Shown here one piece after another: positions 37,964 through 47,444 of a stretch of DNA of 64,000 bases; positions within the stretch are counted from its first letter, which is position 1; the number at the start of each line of letters is the position of its first letter. Below the pieces are notes generated by a model. It was not told the DNA's origin. It searched no databases and saw only the letters and a program-made list of their open reading frames with translations. The position numbers and the translations under genes are program-made. The stretch is from Congregibacter litoralis KT71 (lineage in GTDB: Bacteria > Pseudomonadota > Gammaproteobacteria > Pseudomonadales > Halieaceae): the NCBI RefSeq assembly GCF_000153125.2, contig NZ_CM002299.1:3761338-3825337 (forward strand). Direction: 5' to 3'.

Positions 37964-39457
37964 CTAGGCTGCCCGCTGCCCCTCGGACGCGGTTTCCCTG
38001 GGCGGCTCGTAGCGCAAGGCTGCCTCGTCAAAGCGCATCTCTTCAAACTCCTGCTTCTCCCGCAGATAGTTCTGGGAGTTCACCCAGGGGTTACGATCAC
38101 CCTGCCTGGGAAACAGATGCATGACCCGCTGCATATAGCCGGCGGAGAAATCATCAATCCAGGGTCTCGGCGTCATCGCCGGCAGCTCGTCTTCGATTTC
38201 GGGAGTCACCACGGCAGCCCCGGTGCTGTCCATGTGCGCGAGGAGGCGACACATCCACTGGGATACGATGTCCGCGCGGAGCGTCCAGGAGGCGTTGATG
38301 TAGCCAAAGACCGACACCATGTTGGGCAGCCCCGTGCACATCATGCCGCGGTAGGACCAGCTCGAGGGAATATCAAAACGCTCACCGTCCACCTGAAGAT
38401 CGATGCCCCCCATGAGCTCCAGTTCCAGCCCCGTGGCCGACACGATGATGTCCGCAGCGATCTCGGTTCCATCCGCGAGGCGCACGCCCCCGGGCGTCAG
38501 GGTCTCGATCTGATTGGTGACTACGCGTGCCTTACCACCCTTTATCGCCGCAAACAGGTCGCTGTCCGGGACCAGGCAAAGGCGCTGATCCCAGGGATTA
38601 TACTGAGGCGTGAAGTCGGCCATATCGCCGGCATCACCCAGCTCCTTGCGCGTTCGATCCAGGAGCATCTGACGCACTTTTTCCGGCTGTTTCCGGGTTT
38701 TTTTGTAGAGCCAGTGCTGCATGCGAGTGTTCTTCCAACGGGTGGCGCTGTAGGCCCAGCTCTTGGGTAGAACAGCACGCAGCAGGTTCGCAATCCAATC
38801 CGTGGAAGGACGGGACACCACCCAGGTGGGCGAGCGCTGGAGCATCACCACTTCTGCCGCTTTATCGGCCATGGAGGGCACCAGGGTCATTGCCGTGGCA
38901 CCGGAACCGATAATAAGAACTCGCTTGCCCTCGTAATCGAGATTCTCGGGCCAGAACTGCGGGTGGATAAACTCCCCCGCAAAACTATCGCGTCCCGGAA
39001 ACTCCGGTTGATGGCCGTGGGTGTAGTTGTAGTAGCCCGCGCACAAATGCAAAAAACGGGTTTTCAGGTGCGTTTCCTCGCCGTTTTCTCCATCATCAAT
39101 GATCAGCTCCCAGCACTGCTCCCGACTATCCCAGTTTGCCCGCTTTACCTTGTGTCGATAACGGATCAGGGATTCAAGGCCGTACTCTCTGGCCGTCTCC
39201 CGCACGTAGCTGAGTATCGAGGGGCCATCAGCAATGGCCTTGGACGCCTCCCAGGGTTTAAAGCTGTAGCCCAGGGTGTGCATGTCGCTGTCCGAGCGGA
39301 TGCCGGGGTAGCGAAACAGGTCCCAGGTACCGCCGCTGCGCTCCCGGCCTTCGAGAATAGCGATTTTTCGCTCGGGACAGCTGCGCTTCAGGTGACAGGC
39401 CGCGCCGACACCGGAAAGTCCCGCACCGATAATCACGACATCAAGAATCTCGCTCAT
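37964..39457 (-). CDS. flavin-containing monooxygenase, Baeyer-Villiger type
   Basis: A 497-aa class B flavoprotein monooxygenase from the ATG at 39457 (AGGGTGGAAA ribosome site). The FAD motif GAGLSG spans residues 11-16 and a second Rossmann motif GSGATAM lies mid-protein. The sequence FAGEFIHPQFWP matches FxGxxxHxxxWP, the Baeyer-Villiger fingerprint, so ketone-to-ester oxidation with NADPH is likely. The substrate is unknown. It is unlinked to an evident degradation pathway; argG upstream is in the same direction. Confidence 0.88.
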   Translation of the reverse strand: MSEILDVVIIGAGLSGVGAACHLKRSCPERKIAILEGRERSGGTWDLFRYPGIRSDSDMHTLGYSFKPWEASKAIADGPSILSYVRETAREYGLESLIRYRHKVKRANWDSREQCWELIIDDGENGEETHLKTRFLHLCAGYYNYTHGHQPEFPGRDSFAGEFIHPQFWPENLDYEGKRVLIIGSGATAMTLVPSMADKAAEVVMLQRSPTWVVSRPSTDWIANLLRAVLPKSWAYSATRWKNTRMQHWLYKKTRKQPEKVRQMLLDRTRKELGDAGDMADFTPQYNPWDQRLCLVPDSDLFAAIKGGKARVVTNQIETLTPGGVRLADGTEIAADIIVSATGLELELMGGIDLQVDGERFDIPSSWSYRGMMCTGLPNMVSVFGYINASWTLRADIVSQWMCRLLAHMDSTGAAVVTPEIEDELPAMTPRPWIDDFSAGYMQRVMHLFPRQGDRNPWVNSQNYLREKQEFEEMRFDEAALRYEPPRETASEGQRAA

Positions 39458-39521
39458 AAATTTCCACCCTGGCAATACATGTGTGCACAGAAGCGCATCA
39501 GTTCCCTGTACGTACTATCTA

Positions 39522-40742
39522 CTATCGGGCGCTGCGACCACGACCCGCTGCGATTCTCAGACGCAGGGCGTTGAGTTTGATAAAGCCCTCGGCATCCGCC
39601 TGATCGTAGGCGCCGGCGTCGTCCTCAAAGGTTGCAATACCCTCATCAAAGAGGCTGTCATCGGAGCTGCGCCCCACCGCCGACACGCTGCCTTTATACA
39701 GTTTGAGACGTACGGTCCCGTTGACCACCGCCTGGGACTGGTCGATAGCCGCCTGGAGCATCTGCCGCTCCGGTGACCACCAGTAACCGTTATAGATGAG
39801 ATTGGCGTAGCGCGGCATCAACTCATCCTTCAGGTGGGCCACCTCCCGGTCCAGGGTCAATGACTCGATAGCGCGGTGCGCCTTGAGCATAATGGTTCCG
39901 CCCGGGGTCTCGTAGCAACCCCGGGACTTCATACCCACGTAGCGGTTTTCAACGATGTCCAGGCGACCCACTCCATTGGCACCACCGACTCGATTCAATT
40001 CTGCGAGCACCGTGGCCGGCGACATCGCCTCACCATCAATGGCGACGATGTCGCCGCCGCGGAATTCCAGCTCAATATAGGTCGCTGTGTCCGGGGCTTC
40101 CTCAGGGCTGACGCTCCACCGCCACATGGACTCTTCTGCCTCCGCCCAGGGATCTTCGAGAATGCCGCCCTCGTAGGAAATGTGCAGCAGATTCGCGTCC
40201 ATGGAATAGGGGGACTTTTTGCCAGCGGCAGCAAAATCCACGGGAATATCCCGCTCGCGGCAATAGGCCATTAGCGATTCCCGGGAGCTGAGATCCCACT
40301 CACGCCAGGGAGCAATCACCTGAATCCCCGGCTTCAGGGCGTAGGCGCCGAGTTCAAAGCGAACCTGGTCGTTACCCTTGCCCGTCGCCCCATGGGAAAT
40401 GGCATCGGCACCGGTTTCCGTCGCGATATCAACCAGACGTTTGGCGATAAGGGGCCGGGCGATTGATGTGCCCAAAAGATACTCCCCCTCGTAAATGGTG
40501 TTGGCGCGAAACATGGGGTAAACGTAGTCGCGGACGAACTCCTCACGGAGATCCTCAATGTAGATTTCTTTCACCCCCAGAGCTTCGGCCTTTGCCCGCG
40601 CCGGCTCCACCTCCTCGCCCTGCCCGATATCGGCGGTAAAGGTCACCACCTCGCAGTTGTAGTGATCCTGCAGCCAGCGCACAATCACCGAGGTATCCAA
40701 CCCTCCCGAGTACGCCAAAACCACCTTATTTACCTTCGTCAT
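39522..40742 (-). CDS. argG: argininosuccinate synthase
   Basis: Joins citrulline and aspartate with ATP in arginine synthesis. From the ATG at 40742 the 406-aa chain starts [18 protein letters not shown], the N-type ATP pyrophosphatase P-loop (SGGLDTS). Other signatures are [16 protein letters not shown] and GGIEDPW-like [13 protein letters not shown]. Length is normal for the short bacterial form. No arginine regulator site was recognised upstream. pyrC is divergent. Confidence 0.97.
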   Translation of the reverse strand: MTKVNKVVLAYSGGLDTSVIVRWLQDHYNCEVVTFTADIGQGEEVEPARAKAEALGVKEIYIEDLREEFVRDYVYPMFRANTIYEGEYLLGTSIARPLIAKRLVDIATETGADAISHGATGKGNDQVRFELGAYALKPGIQVIAPWREWDLSSRESLMAYCRERDIPVDFAAAGKKSPYSMDANLLHISYEGGILEDPWAEAEESMWRWSVSPEEAPDTATYIELEFRGGDIVAIDGEAMSPATVLAELNRVGGANGVGRLDIVENRYVGMKSRGCYETPGGTIMLKAHRAIESLTLDREVAHLKDELMPRYANLIYNGYWWSPERQMLQAAIDQSQAVVNGTVRLKLYKGSVSAVGRSSDDSLFDEGIATFEDDAGAYDQADAEGFIKLNALRLRIAAGRGRSAR

Positions 40743-40878
40743 GCTGCTCCCCGACCCGCAAAAGAGCGCAAGTCTACCGCCACGGAGCACTCTGTGCACG
40801 AAGCGACCGCCACAGAGAGTGTCGTCACTGGCACCTTTGCGGTAGCATCAGCATCCTTCTTCAGTTCGGCTCAGCTCC

Positions 40879-41928
40879 TTGGACACCCTGACTCTTATTC
40901 GCCCCGACGACTGGCACAGCCACCTCAGAGATGGCTCGTCACTCACCCAAACCTCCGCCGACATGGCCCGCTACATGGGTCGCGTCATTGTCATGCCCAA
41001 TCTTGTCCCACCGGTGACCAATGCGCGCCTCGCCGCCGAATACCGGCAGCGGATATTGCGCAGCATGCAGGATGCACCGCGGCAATTTGACCCCCTCATG
41101 ACGCTCTACCTCACCGATGGCACCAGCGCCGAAGATATTCGCGAGGCCGCCGCGATTGACTGGCTGGCCGCCGTAAAGCTGTACCCTGCGGGTGCCACGA
41201 CGAATTCCGCAGCGGGAGTTAAGTCCCTGGAGGCGCTCTACCCGGTGCTTGCCACCATGGAAGAGGTGGACCTGCCTCTCCTGGTTCATGGCGAGGTTAC
41301 GGATGCGGAAGTGGATATCTTTGACCGCGAGGCGGCGTTTATTGGCGAGCATCTGGCACCCATCGTTGAGCGTTTCCCCGGTCTGCGGGTGGTTATGGAG
41401 CACATCACCACCGCCGATGCCGTGGACTTTGTCAAAGGGGCGGGTTCGAAGGTGGCCGCGACGATCACCGCGCATCACCTGCTCCTCAACCGTAACGATA
41501 TGCTCGTAGGGGGCATCAAACCCCACTACTACTGCCTACCTATACTCAAGCGGCGGCAACATCAGGAAGCCCTGCGTGAAGCCGCAACCGGCACGGACCG
41601 CAGTTTTTTTCTGGGAACGGATTCTGCGCCCCACGAACAGGAAGCCAAGGAGAGTGCCTGCGGCTGTGCCGGCGTCTACACGGCGCATGCCTCCCTGGAG
41701 CTGTATGCCGAAGTGTTCGAAGAGATGAACGCCCTCGAGCGCCTCGAGGACTTCGCCTCCCTCCGGGGACCGGATTTCTATGCACGACCGCGCAACGAAG
41801 ACACCGTAACCCTCCGCCGCGTCGCCTGGGAGGTACCCGGGAGCATTCCCCTGGGAGACAGCCGCATGGTGCCCCTGCGCGCAGGCGAAACCCTGCGCTG
41901 GCAGGTCCTTGATGCGGGAGCGGCCTGA
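40879..41928 (+). CDS. pyrC: dihydroorotase
   Basis: Type II dihydroorotase (349 aa) of pyrimidine synthesis. The metal site opens with [12 protein letters not shown] (H-x-H); the carboxylated lysine is in [16 protein letters not shown] and [10 protein letters not shown] supply the histidines; and LGTDSAPH gives the last aspartate. The start is TTG, since no ATG precedes the DDWH motif and the first internal methionine lies after it. No strong Shine-Dalgarno is visible. Followed by rnt after 3 bp. Confidence 0.96.
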   Translation: MDTLTLIRPDDWHSHLRDGSSLTQTSADMARYMGRVIVMPNLVPPVTNARLAAEYRQRILRSMQDAPRQFDPLMTLYLTDGTSAEDIREAAAIDWLAAVKLYPAGATTNSAAGVKSLEALYPVLATMEEVDLPLLVHGEVTDAEVDIFDREAAFIGEHLAPIVERFPGLRVVMEHITTADAVDFVKGAGSKVAATITAHHLLLNRNDMLVGGIKPHYYCLPILKRRQHQEALREAATGTDRSFFLGTDSAPHEQEAKESACGCAGVYTAHASLELYAEVFEEMNALERLEDFASLRGPDFYARPRNEDTVTLRRVAWEVPGSIPLGDSRMVPLRAGETLRWQVLDAGAA

Positions 41929-41931
41929 GGC

Positions 41932-42564
41932 ATGAGCATGAAATCGCGCTTTCGCGGATTTTTGCCCGTCATTGTCGATATGGAGACCGGCGGGTTTTCC
42001 TCGTCCACGGACGCCATTCTGGAAATCGCGGCAACCGTGGTGCGTATGGACGACACGGGGCAGATTGCGGTGCATGAAACCCACAGCTTTAACGTGGCGC
42101 CCTTCGAAGGCGCCAATATTGAGCAGTCAGCGCTGGACTTTACGGGCATCGATCCCTGGCATCCTTTTCGGGAAGCCCTGGCAGAAAAAGAAGCCCTGGG
42201 AGAGCTGTTTCAGATCATCCGCCGGGAAATCCGCGATCAGGAATGCACCCGGGCCATCCTCGTGGGCCATAACGCCCATTTTGATGCGGGCTTCTTAAAC
42301 GCAGCGGTAGAGCGCTGCGAAATCAAGCGCAATCCTTTTCACCCCTTCTCTCACTTCGATACGGCGACGCTCTCGGGTCTCGCCTACGGACAAACGGTAT
42401 TGGCCAAAAGCTGCTACGAAGCGGGTATCCCCTTTGACAACGAACAGGCCCACTCGGCGGCCTACGATGCTGAGCGCACCGCGGAGCTCTTTTGTGGAAT
42501 CGTGAACACCTGGCAGAAACTGGGCGGCTGGATGCCCGGTAGCCCGACCGCGACGGAGGAGTAA
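41932..42564 (+). CDS. rnt: ribonuclease T
   Basis: DEDDh 3'-5' exoribonuclease that trims the 3' ends of tRNA and other stable RNAs. The exonuclease motifs are VDMETGGF (Exo I, D and E), LVGHNAHFDAGFL (Exo II) and HSAAYDAERTAELF (Exo III with the histidine). Length 210 aa fits RNase T. It follows pyrC closely, an arrangement common in Pseudomonas-like genomes. Two in-frame ATGs (41932, 41938) are possible starts. Confidence 0.95.
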   Translation: MSMKSRFRGFLPVIVDMETGGFSSSTDAILEIAATVVRMDDTGQIAVHETHSFNVAPFEGANIEQSALDFTGIDPWHPFREALAEKEALGELFQIIRREIRDQECTRAILVGHNAHFDAGFLNAAVERCEIKRNPFHPFSHFDTATLSGLAYGQTVLAKSCYEAGIPFDNEQAHSAAYDAERTAELFCGIVNTWQKLGGWMPGSPTATEE

Positions 42565-42574
42565 TCCTCTGCCT

Positions 42575-43165
42575 CTAAGCCTCGCCGCTGAGAGCGTTGA
42601 GGAGCAGATCCAGCTCACGCATGAGCTCTTCAATCACCGTAAGAGATAGCAATTCCACCTTGAGATCTTCCTCCAGGGGGAGCAACTGCACCAGGCTGTA
42701 GGCGACCTGCCAGGCGTCCGACAAATCCACGGGCATGCCGATTCGCTGCACGTGGGGGTGGGCCTCGAGACCCTGAAGCACCGTGCGCATGGGCTCCCAG
42801 GCATCAATCATGGCCGCAGGTTCCAACGGCGGGAGCAGGTCCACCTCGCCGCGAATCAGGCCGTTGTCTTCCCGCCAGAACTCCCGGGGCCGAAAACGCT
42901 GCCCGCCTTCCACGGTTACGCCTAGCAAACCGTTGTCCAGCTGATCCCAATCGACGATGGAGGCGATGGTACCGATGCTCGCAAGCTCCGGAAGACGCGC
43001 GGACCCGACTTCGACGCCCCGCTCGATGCGGACCATGCCAAAACCCTCGCCGCTGCGCATGGACGACTTCACCAGATCAAGATAGCGCTGCTCAAAGATC
43101 TGTAGGGGCATGCGACCGTAGGGCACAAGCACCGCGGACAGGGGAAAAAACGCAATCTCAGTCAT
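42575..43165 (-). CDS. LON substrate-binding-domain protein
   Basis: A 196-aa stand-alone LON N-terminal (PUA-like) domain, without the ATPase or protease parts of Lon. It starts EIAFFPLSAVLVPYGRMPLQIFEQRYLDLV, here abbreviated: the FPL...G...LQIFE...Y pattern is the family hallmark. GMVRIERG and GTIASIVDW follow. Function in bacteria is unclear. Its start overlaps the stop of the MMPL gene by four bases, so the two are translationally coupled. Confidence 0.85.
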   Translation of the reverse strand: MTEIAFFPLSAVLVPYGRMPLQIFEQRYLDLVKSSMRSGEGFGMVRIERGVEVGSARLPELASIGTIASIVDWDQLDNGLLGVTVEGGQRFRPREFWREDNGLIRGEVDLLPPLEPAAMIDAWEPMRTVLQGLEAHPHVQRIGMPVDLSDAWQVAYSLVQLLPLEEDLKVELLSLTVIEELMRELDLLLNALSGEA

Positions 43166-45816
43166 GACGGCGCACCCAGAGGCTTGAACAGCAAAATCAA
43201 TCGCGGCAGGAGCAAAAGAGCACCTACGACGGCCGCAGTCATGGCAATCACGGTCAGGACCCCAAAGTAGAGGCTGGGATTAAAGTTCGACAAGGTGAGC
43301 GTGCTAAAGCCCACCACCAGGGTCAGGGTGGTGTAGTACATGGCCCGTCCGATGCTGCCGTGGCAGCGGTACATGGTCGCCAGATAATCACGATCCTCGG
43401 GGAACTCCCGCTTGAAGCGATAGACGTAATGGATGCAGTTATCCACGCCAATACCCACCACGATGGCGGCAATGGTTATGGTCATGATATCCAGGGGGAT
43501 ACCGGCAAAGCCCATAATTCCCAGCACCATCCCCGCCGCCAGAAGATTGGGCGCCAAAGCAATAAGTGCCAGGGAGAAGGACCGAAAGAGAATCCAGAAC
43601 ATCACAAGGATCACGGCGAACACCGCGCCAAGGGTCAGTATTTGCGACGCAAAGAGACTTTGCAGCACGTTGTTGTACATCACCAGCATGCCTGTGAACT
43701 GCACCTGCCCCGCGTCGAGTCCACCTTCCTCCTGAAAGGCGCGATCCAGATCCCGCAGAAACGCCGCCCGTCGCAAATCCTCGCTGGTCTCTTTGACTCT
43801 GACGGTGATGCGCGCCTCATCCCGTTCCGCGTTGAAATAAGGCTCTACCAATTGCCGGGAGATGTCCTGGGACAGGGCGTTGCGCGCCAGGGCCAGTTCC
43901 ACGCTGCCCATGTCGTCCCCGAGAAGCTGACGGAACAATTCAAAGGTCGTGGACAGGGACTGCACCTTACCGGTCTCGTTGTAGGCATCTACGATCCCCT
44001 GAAGGCGATCAACGAGGCGCATGCCCTCCAAACTGAACCAGAAACCAGGATCGACACTCGCCCCTGCGCCACCGCCGGCAAAGACATCGTCACCATCGGA
44101 TCCCAGAAAATCATCACCGTCGACAAAGGCATCATCTGCGAAGGGATCGTCAGAAAAACCGCCGTCAGCGAGGAGATCATCGTCGGCTGATGAGGCAAGG
44201 GAATCCCCCGCAAAGGGGTCATCGAACTCATCGGCAAAAGGATCGTCCGCGGCGACCGGCGTCGCAGGGGCCGTCGATGTGTTCTCCAGTCCCGGCAGCG
44301 GTGCGGAGCTATCGGGCGCCGCCACAATAATATCCAGGGGAATAGTGCCCCCGAGCCGGGCGTCCAGCAGCTCCATGCCCTGATAGATTTCCGTGCTCTC
44401 TTTAAAATAATCGATGAAACGATTCTCAACCTGGAGGCGCAGCACGCCCAGCACCACAAAAACGCTCAGAGCGACGCTGCCCCAGAGCACCAGGGAGCCA
44501 TGACGATCCGCAATCGCGGCAAATCGCAGGGTGAAGGGGGCGCTCTCGTCACCGGGCACGGGTTTGGGATCCCGACCCCACAGGAGCATAAGCGCCGGGA
44601 CCAAACTAAAGGACACCATCAGGGCTACGCAGATGCCCAGAGTCATCATCCAGCCAAAATCGATGACGGGCTGGATGCCCGACACCACCAGCGACACAAA
44701 GGCCACCATCGTGGTCACGCCGGTGTACACGCAGGGCACCGCCATGAGCCGCATGGTGTCGCGCACCCGGTCGTAGAGCGGGGCGTCGGGATCGTCCCCG
44801 TGGAGTTCGCGATAGCGCACCACCAGATGTATGGCGATCGCGAGGCCCACGATGAGCAGCACCGCCACCACGTTGGAGGAAATCACCGTCATGCGCCAAT
44901 CGAGAAAACCCAGGATACCAAGGGTGTAGGCCACGCCCACGGTACAGCTCAGGAGAGGAATGACCACCCATTTGACGCGCCGGAAGATCAGCGCCAGCAC
45001 CAGCACCATCACCGCGAGAATCGCGCTACCAAAGCGCAGGAGGTCATTGCGAACAAAACTCACCATATCGGCGGCAATCATGGGGACGCCGCCGACAAAG
45101 ATTCCCGCGTGATCGCGATAGCCCTGCACCACCTCCCGCACACCAGCCACCAGATTACTTTGCTGGCTGAGCTGCTCGGCATTGCGACGCTTGACCGCAG
45201 CTTCCACCGCGGCCAGACGCGCTTCAGCCTCTGACGTCAGACTCCCCTCGCGCTGAGACTGGCGAAGCTCTTCCCGCTCACGCATCAGCGCGGCATCGCC
45301 ATCGACGCGCTCGAGATTGACCTGAATGGCCGTCACATCGCCGGCCTCGCCAACCAGTAAGTTGCTGTAGAGCGGGCTTTGGGTAAATTCCTTGAGCGCC
45401 TGCTCCCGATCAATCTCGGGATCTCTGAGGGACGGCAGGGGATCCCCCGAGGTCACCTGGGAGAGGCCCACGGGCGGACTTTGCAGCAGGGGAACATCCA
45501 GAACCGTCACCACGGACGACACACCATCCAATTTACGCAGCTCATCGGCCATGGCGGACAGGGGCTGCAGGGATGCATCAGAGAGCAGCGGCGCGTCGGG
45601 GCGCCAGGTGATGACAATAAACTCCTCACTGCTGTAACGCCTGCCCACCTCCCGGAAATACTCCAGCGCGGGATCACCCTGGAGTAGCAGCGAGTCGGCG
45701 GAGGCATCAATGCGGATCTTGGGGAATTGCAGCAGCGCCAGAAAGAGCAACACCGCGAGCAGACCGAGCACCGCGACGGGACGCCGCAGCACTAACTGCT
45801 CGTAAAAGGCCAACAT
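43162..45816 (-). CDS. MMPL/RND-family exporter with acidic insert
   Basis: An 884-aa RND-superfamily (MMPL, hopanoid-exporter-like) membrane protein. It has two halves, each with a membrane helix, a large periplasmic loop and a bundle of about five helices (roughly 260-430 and 720-880). GTIPLDIIV and the GIGVDNCIHYVYRFK block in the second half are family marks. The second periplasmic loop carries a low-complexity acidic insert, about residues 513-585, built from repeats of DDPFAD-like units. The substrate is probably a lipid or hydrophobic molecule. No membrane-fusion or TolC partner is adjacent. Confidence 0.88.
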   Translation of the reverse strand: MLAFYEQLVLRRPVAVLGLLAVLLFLALLQFPKIRIDASADSLLLQGDPALEYFREVGRRYSSEEFIVITWRPDAPLLSDASLQPLSAMADELRKLDGVSSVVTVLDVPLLQSPPVGLSQVTSGDPLPSLRDPEIDREQALKEFTQSPLYSNLLVGEAGDVTAIQVNLERVDGDAALMREREELRQSQREGSLTSEAEARLAAVEAAVKRRNAEQLSQQSNLVAGVREVVQGYRDHAGIFVGGVPMIAADMVSFVRNDLLRFGSAILAVMVLVLALIFRRVKWVVIPLLSCTVGVAYTLGILGFLDWRMTVISSNVVAVLLIVGLAIAIHLVVRYRELHGDDPDAPLYDRVRDTMRLMAVPCVYTGVTTMVAFVSLVVSGIQPVIDFGWMMTLGICVALMVSFSLVPALMLLWGRDPKPVPGDESAPFTLRFAAIADRHGSLVLWGSVALSVFVVLGVLRLQVENRFIDYFKESTEIYQGMELLDARLGGTIPLDIIVAAPDSSAPLPGLENTSTAPATPVAADDPFADEFDDPFAGDSLASSADDDLLADGGFSDDPFADDAFVDGDDFLGSDGDDVFAGGGAGASVDPGFWFSLEGMRLVDRLQGIVDAYNETGKVQSLSTTFELFRQLLGDDMGSVELALARNALSQDISRQLVEPYFNAERDEARITVRVKETSEDLRRAAFLRDLDRAFQEEGGLDAGQVQFTGMLVMYNNVLQSLFASQILTLGAVFAVILVMFWILFRSFSLALIALAPNLLAAGMVLGIMGFAGIPLDIMTITIAAIVVGIGVDNCIHYVYRFKREFPEDRDYLATMYRCHGSIGRAMYYTTLTLVVGFSTLTLSNFNPSLYFGVLTVIAMTAAVVGALLLLPRLILLFKPLGAPS

Positions 45817-45930
45817 ACATTTACTCCCGTAATTCCTGACTGCGCCTGCCTGTGTATGGGCCTTCGCGTTTATCCGTGTGCTTACTTACTTGCTCTCTAC
45901 TGTGCCAGCTGCTGTACTCGCAGTCCTTAG

Positions 45931-47313
45931 CTAGGACGCCAACTGCGGCGCATCTGCCAATGCTGACAGCAGGCGCTCGTGGATGCCGCCAAAGGCACCG
46001 TTACTCATCACTAGGACATCATCACCGGGCAGAGATTCACTGACGACGCGCGCAATCAGCTCGTCTATATCCTCGCTGATCGTCGCCGGCACCTCACTCT
46101 TCGCCAGAACATCATCCAGGGACCAGCCCAGGGCCCTGGGCTGGTACCAGAACACGGCGTCGGCATCGACGGTCGACGGCGCCAAAGCCGCCCGGTGATC
46201 ACCCATACGCATGGTATTGGATCGCGGTTCGATAACAGCCAGCACTCTTTGCCGCCCCGCAGCGCCTTTCATGGCGCGAAGGGTGCTGGCAATGGCCGTG
46301 GGGTGATGGGCAAAGTCATCGTAGACCCGAACACCGCCCACTTCGCCGCGCAGCTCGAGTCGTCGCCGGACACCGGCGAAACGTTCCAGGGCCTCCACCG
46401 CGTGGGCCGGCGTGACACCTACATGACGCGCCGCCGCGCAGGCGCCCAGAGCATTGGCAACGTTGTGCGCACCTCGCTGCCCCCAGCTTACGGACAGGCG
46501 CTCGCCCCCTGGCGCAGCGAGGGCCCAGTGCGAGGCGCCGGGATCATCCAGGGACGCCTCCCAATCGGCGTTGCCACCGCTTACCGACAGGGTCTCTCGC
46601 GGCGTCCAGCAGCCCAGTTCCAGCATCTCCTCCACCGCCGGTATCCCTGCAGGGGTAAACACCCGGCCGGTGCCGGGGATGCAGCGAATCAAGTGATGAA
46701 ACTGCCGCTGTATGGCCGCCAGATCGGGGTAAATATCGGCGTGGTCAAATTCCAGGTTATTCACCACCAGAGTACGCGGACGGTAGTGAACAAATTTGGC
46801 ACGCTTATCAAAAAAGGCTGTGTCGTATTCGTCCGCTTCAATAACAAAAAAGTTGCCATCGCCCAGACGGGCGGACACACCAAAATTAAGGGGCACACCA
46901 CCGATAAGAAAACCCGGCGCCAGTCCCGCATCTTCGAGAATCCAGGCAAGCATACTGCTGGCCGTTGTCTTGCCGTGGGTGCCCGATACTGCAAGCACCC
47001 AGCGATCGGCCAGCACGGCCTCGGCGAGCCATTGGGGTCCAGACAGATAGGGCAGCCCCCGATCCAGCACTGCCTCTACCGCCGGATTACCCCGGGACAG
47101 GGCATTACCCACCACGATGAGCGCGTCGTCAGGGAGATGCTGTGGGTCAAAGCCCTCGTGGAGCGTAATGCCCGCCGCCGCCAGCTGATCGCTCATGGGC
47201 GGATAGACGTTGGCATCGCAGCCGCTGACCTCCCACCCCAGCTCCCGGGCAATGAGGGCCAGCCCGCCCATAAAGGTGCCGCATATGCCAAGAATGTGCA
47301 GATGCTGTTGCAC
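45931..47313 (-). CDS. mpl: UDP-N-acetylmuramate:L-alanyl-gamma-D-glutamyl-meso-diaminopimelate ligase
   Basis: Recycling ligase that joins salvaged murein tripeptide to UDP-MurNAc. From the GTG at 47313, which has GGAG 7 nt upstream, it begins QQHLHILGICGTFMGGLALIA, the Mpl start (shortened). The ATP site is AVSGTHGKTTASSML, and RVYDDFAHHPTAI closes the Mur central domain. 460 aa is normal. A longer frame from TTG at 47328 is possible. It is divergent from the phosphofructokinase gene. Confidence 0.94.
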   Translation of the reverse strand: MQQHLHILGICGTFMGGLALIARELGWEVSGCDANVYPPMSDQLAAAGITLHEGFDPQHLPDDALIVVGNALSRGNPAVEAVLDRGLPYLSGPQWLAEAVLADRWVLAVSGTHGKTTASSMLAWILEDAGLAPGFLIGGVPLNFGVSARLGDGNFFVIEADEYDTAFFDKRAKFVHYRPRTLVVNNLEFDHADIYPDLAAIQRQFHHLIRCIPGTGRVFTPAGIPAVEEMLELGCWTPRETLSVSGGNADWEASLDDPGASHWALAAPGGERLSVSWGQRGAHNVANALGACAAARHVGVTPAHAVEALERFAGVRRRLELRGEVGGVRVYDDFAHHPTAIASTLRAMKGAAGRQRVLAVIEPRSNTMRMGDHRAALAPSTVDADAVFWYQPRALGWSLDDVLAKSEVPATISEDIDELIARVVSESLPGDDVLVMSNGAFGGIHERLLSALADAPQLAS

Positions 47314-47444
47314 AGCCGATCTCCGCAAAAAAAGACCGAAAGTCTAGCACGGCATCACACTATGGCCCTGCCCCGCGGTGCACAGCGCGGCCCGCTTCCC
47401 GTATGATGCGGACCTTGGATTCACGCTCCCTGAGGAACGCTGTC

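Noticed and set aside
44500..45234. His-rich 244-codon frame opposite the MMPL gene
   Set aside because: The histidines come from GTG/ATG (Val/Met) codons of the membrane helices read in reverse; not a metal-binding protein.
46195..47406. 403-codon open frame antisense to mpl
   Set aside because: Mpl motifs are intact on the minus strand, and the plus-strand product is Arg/Gly-rich with no domain.
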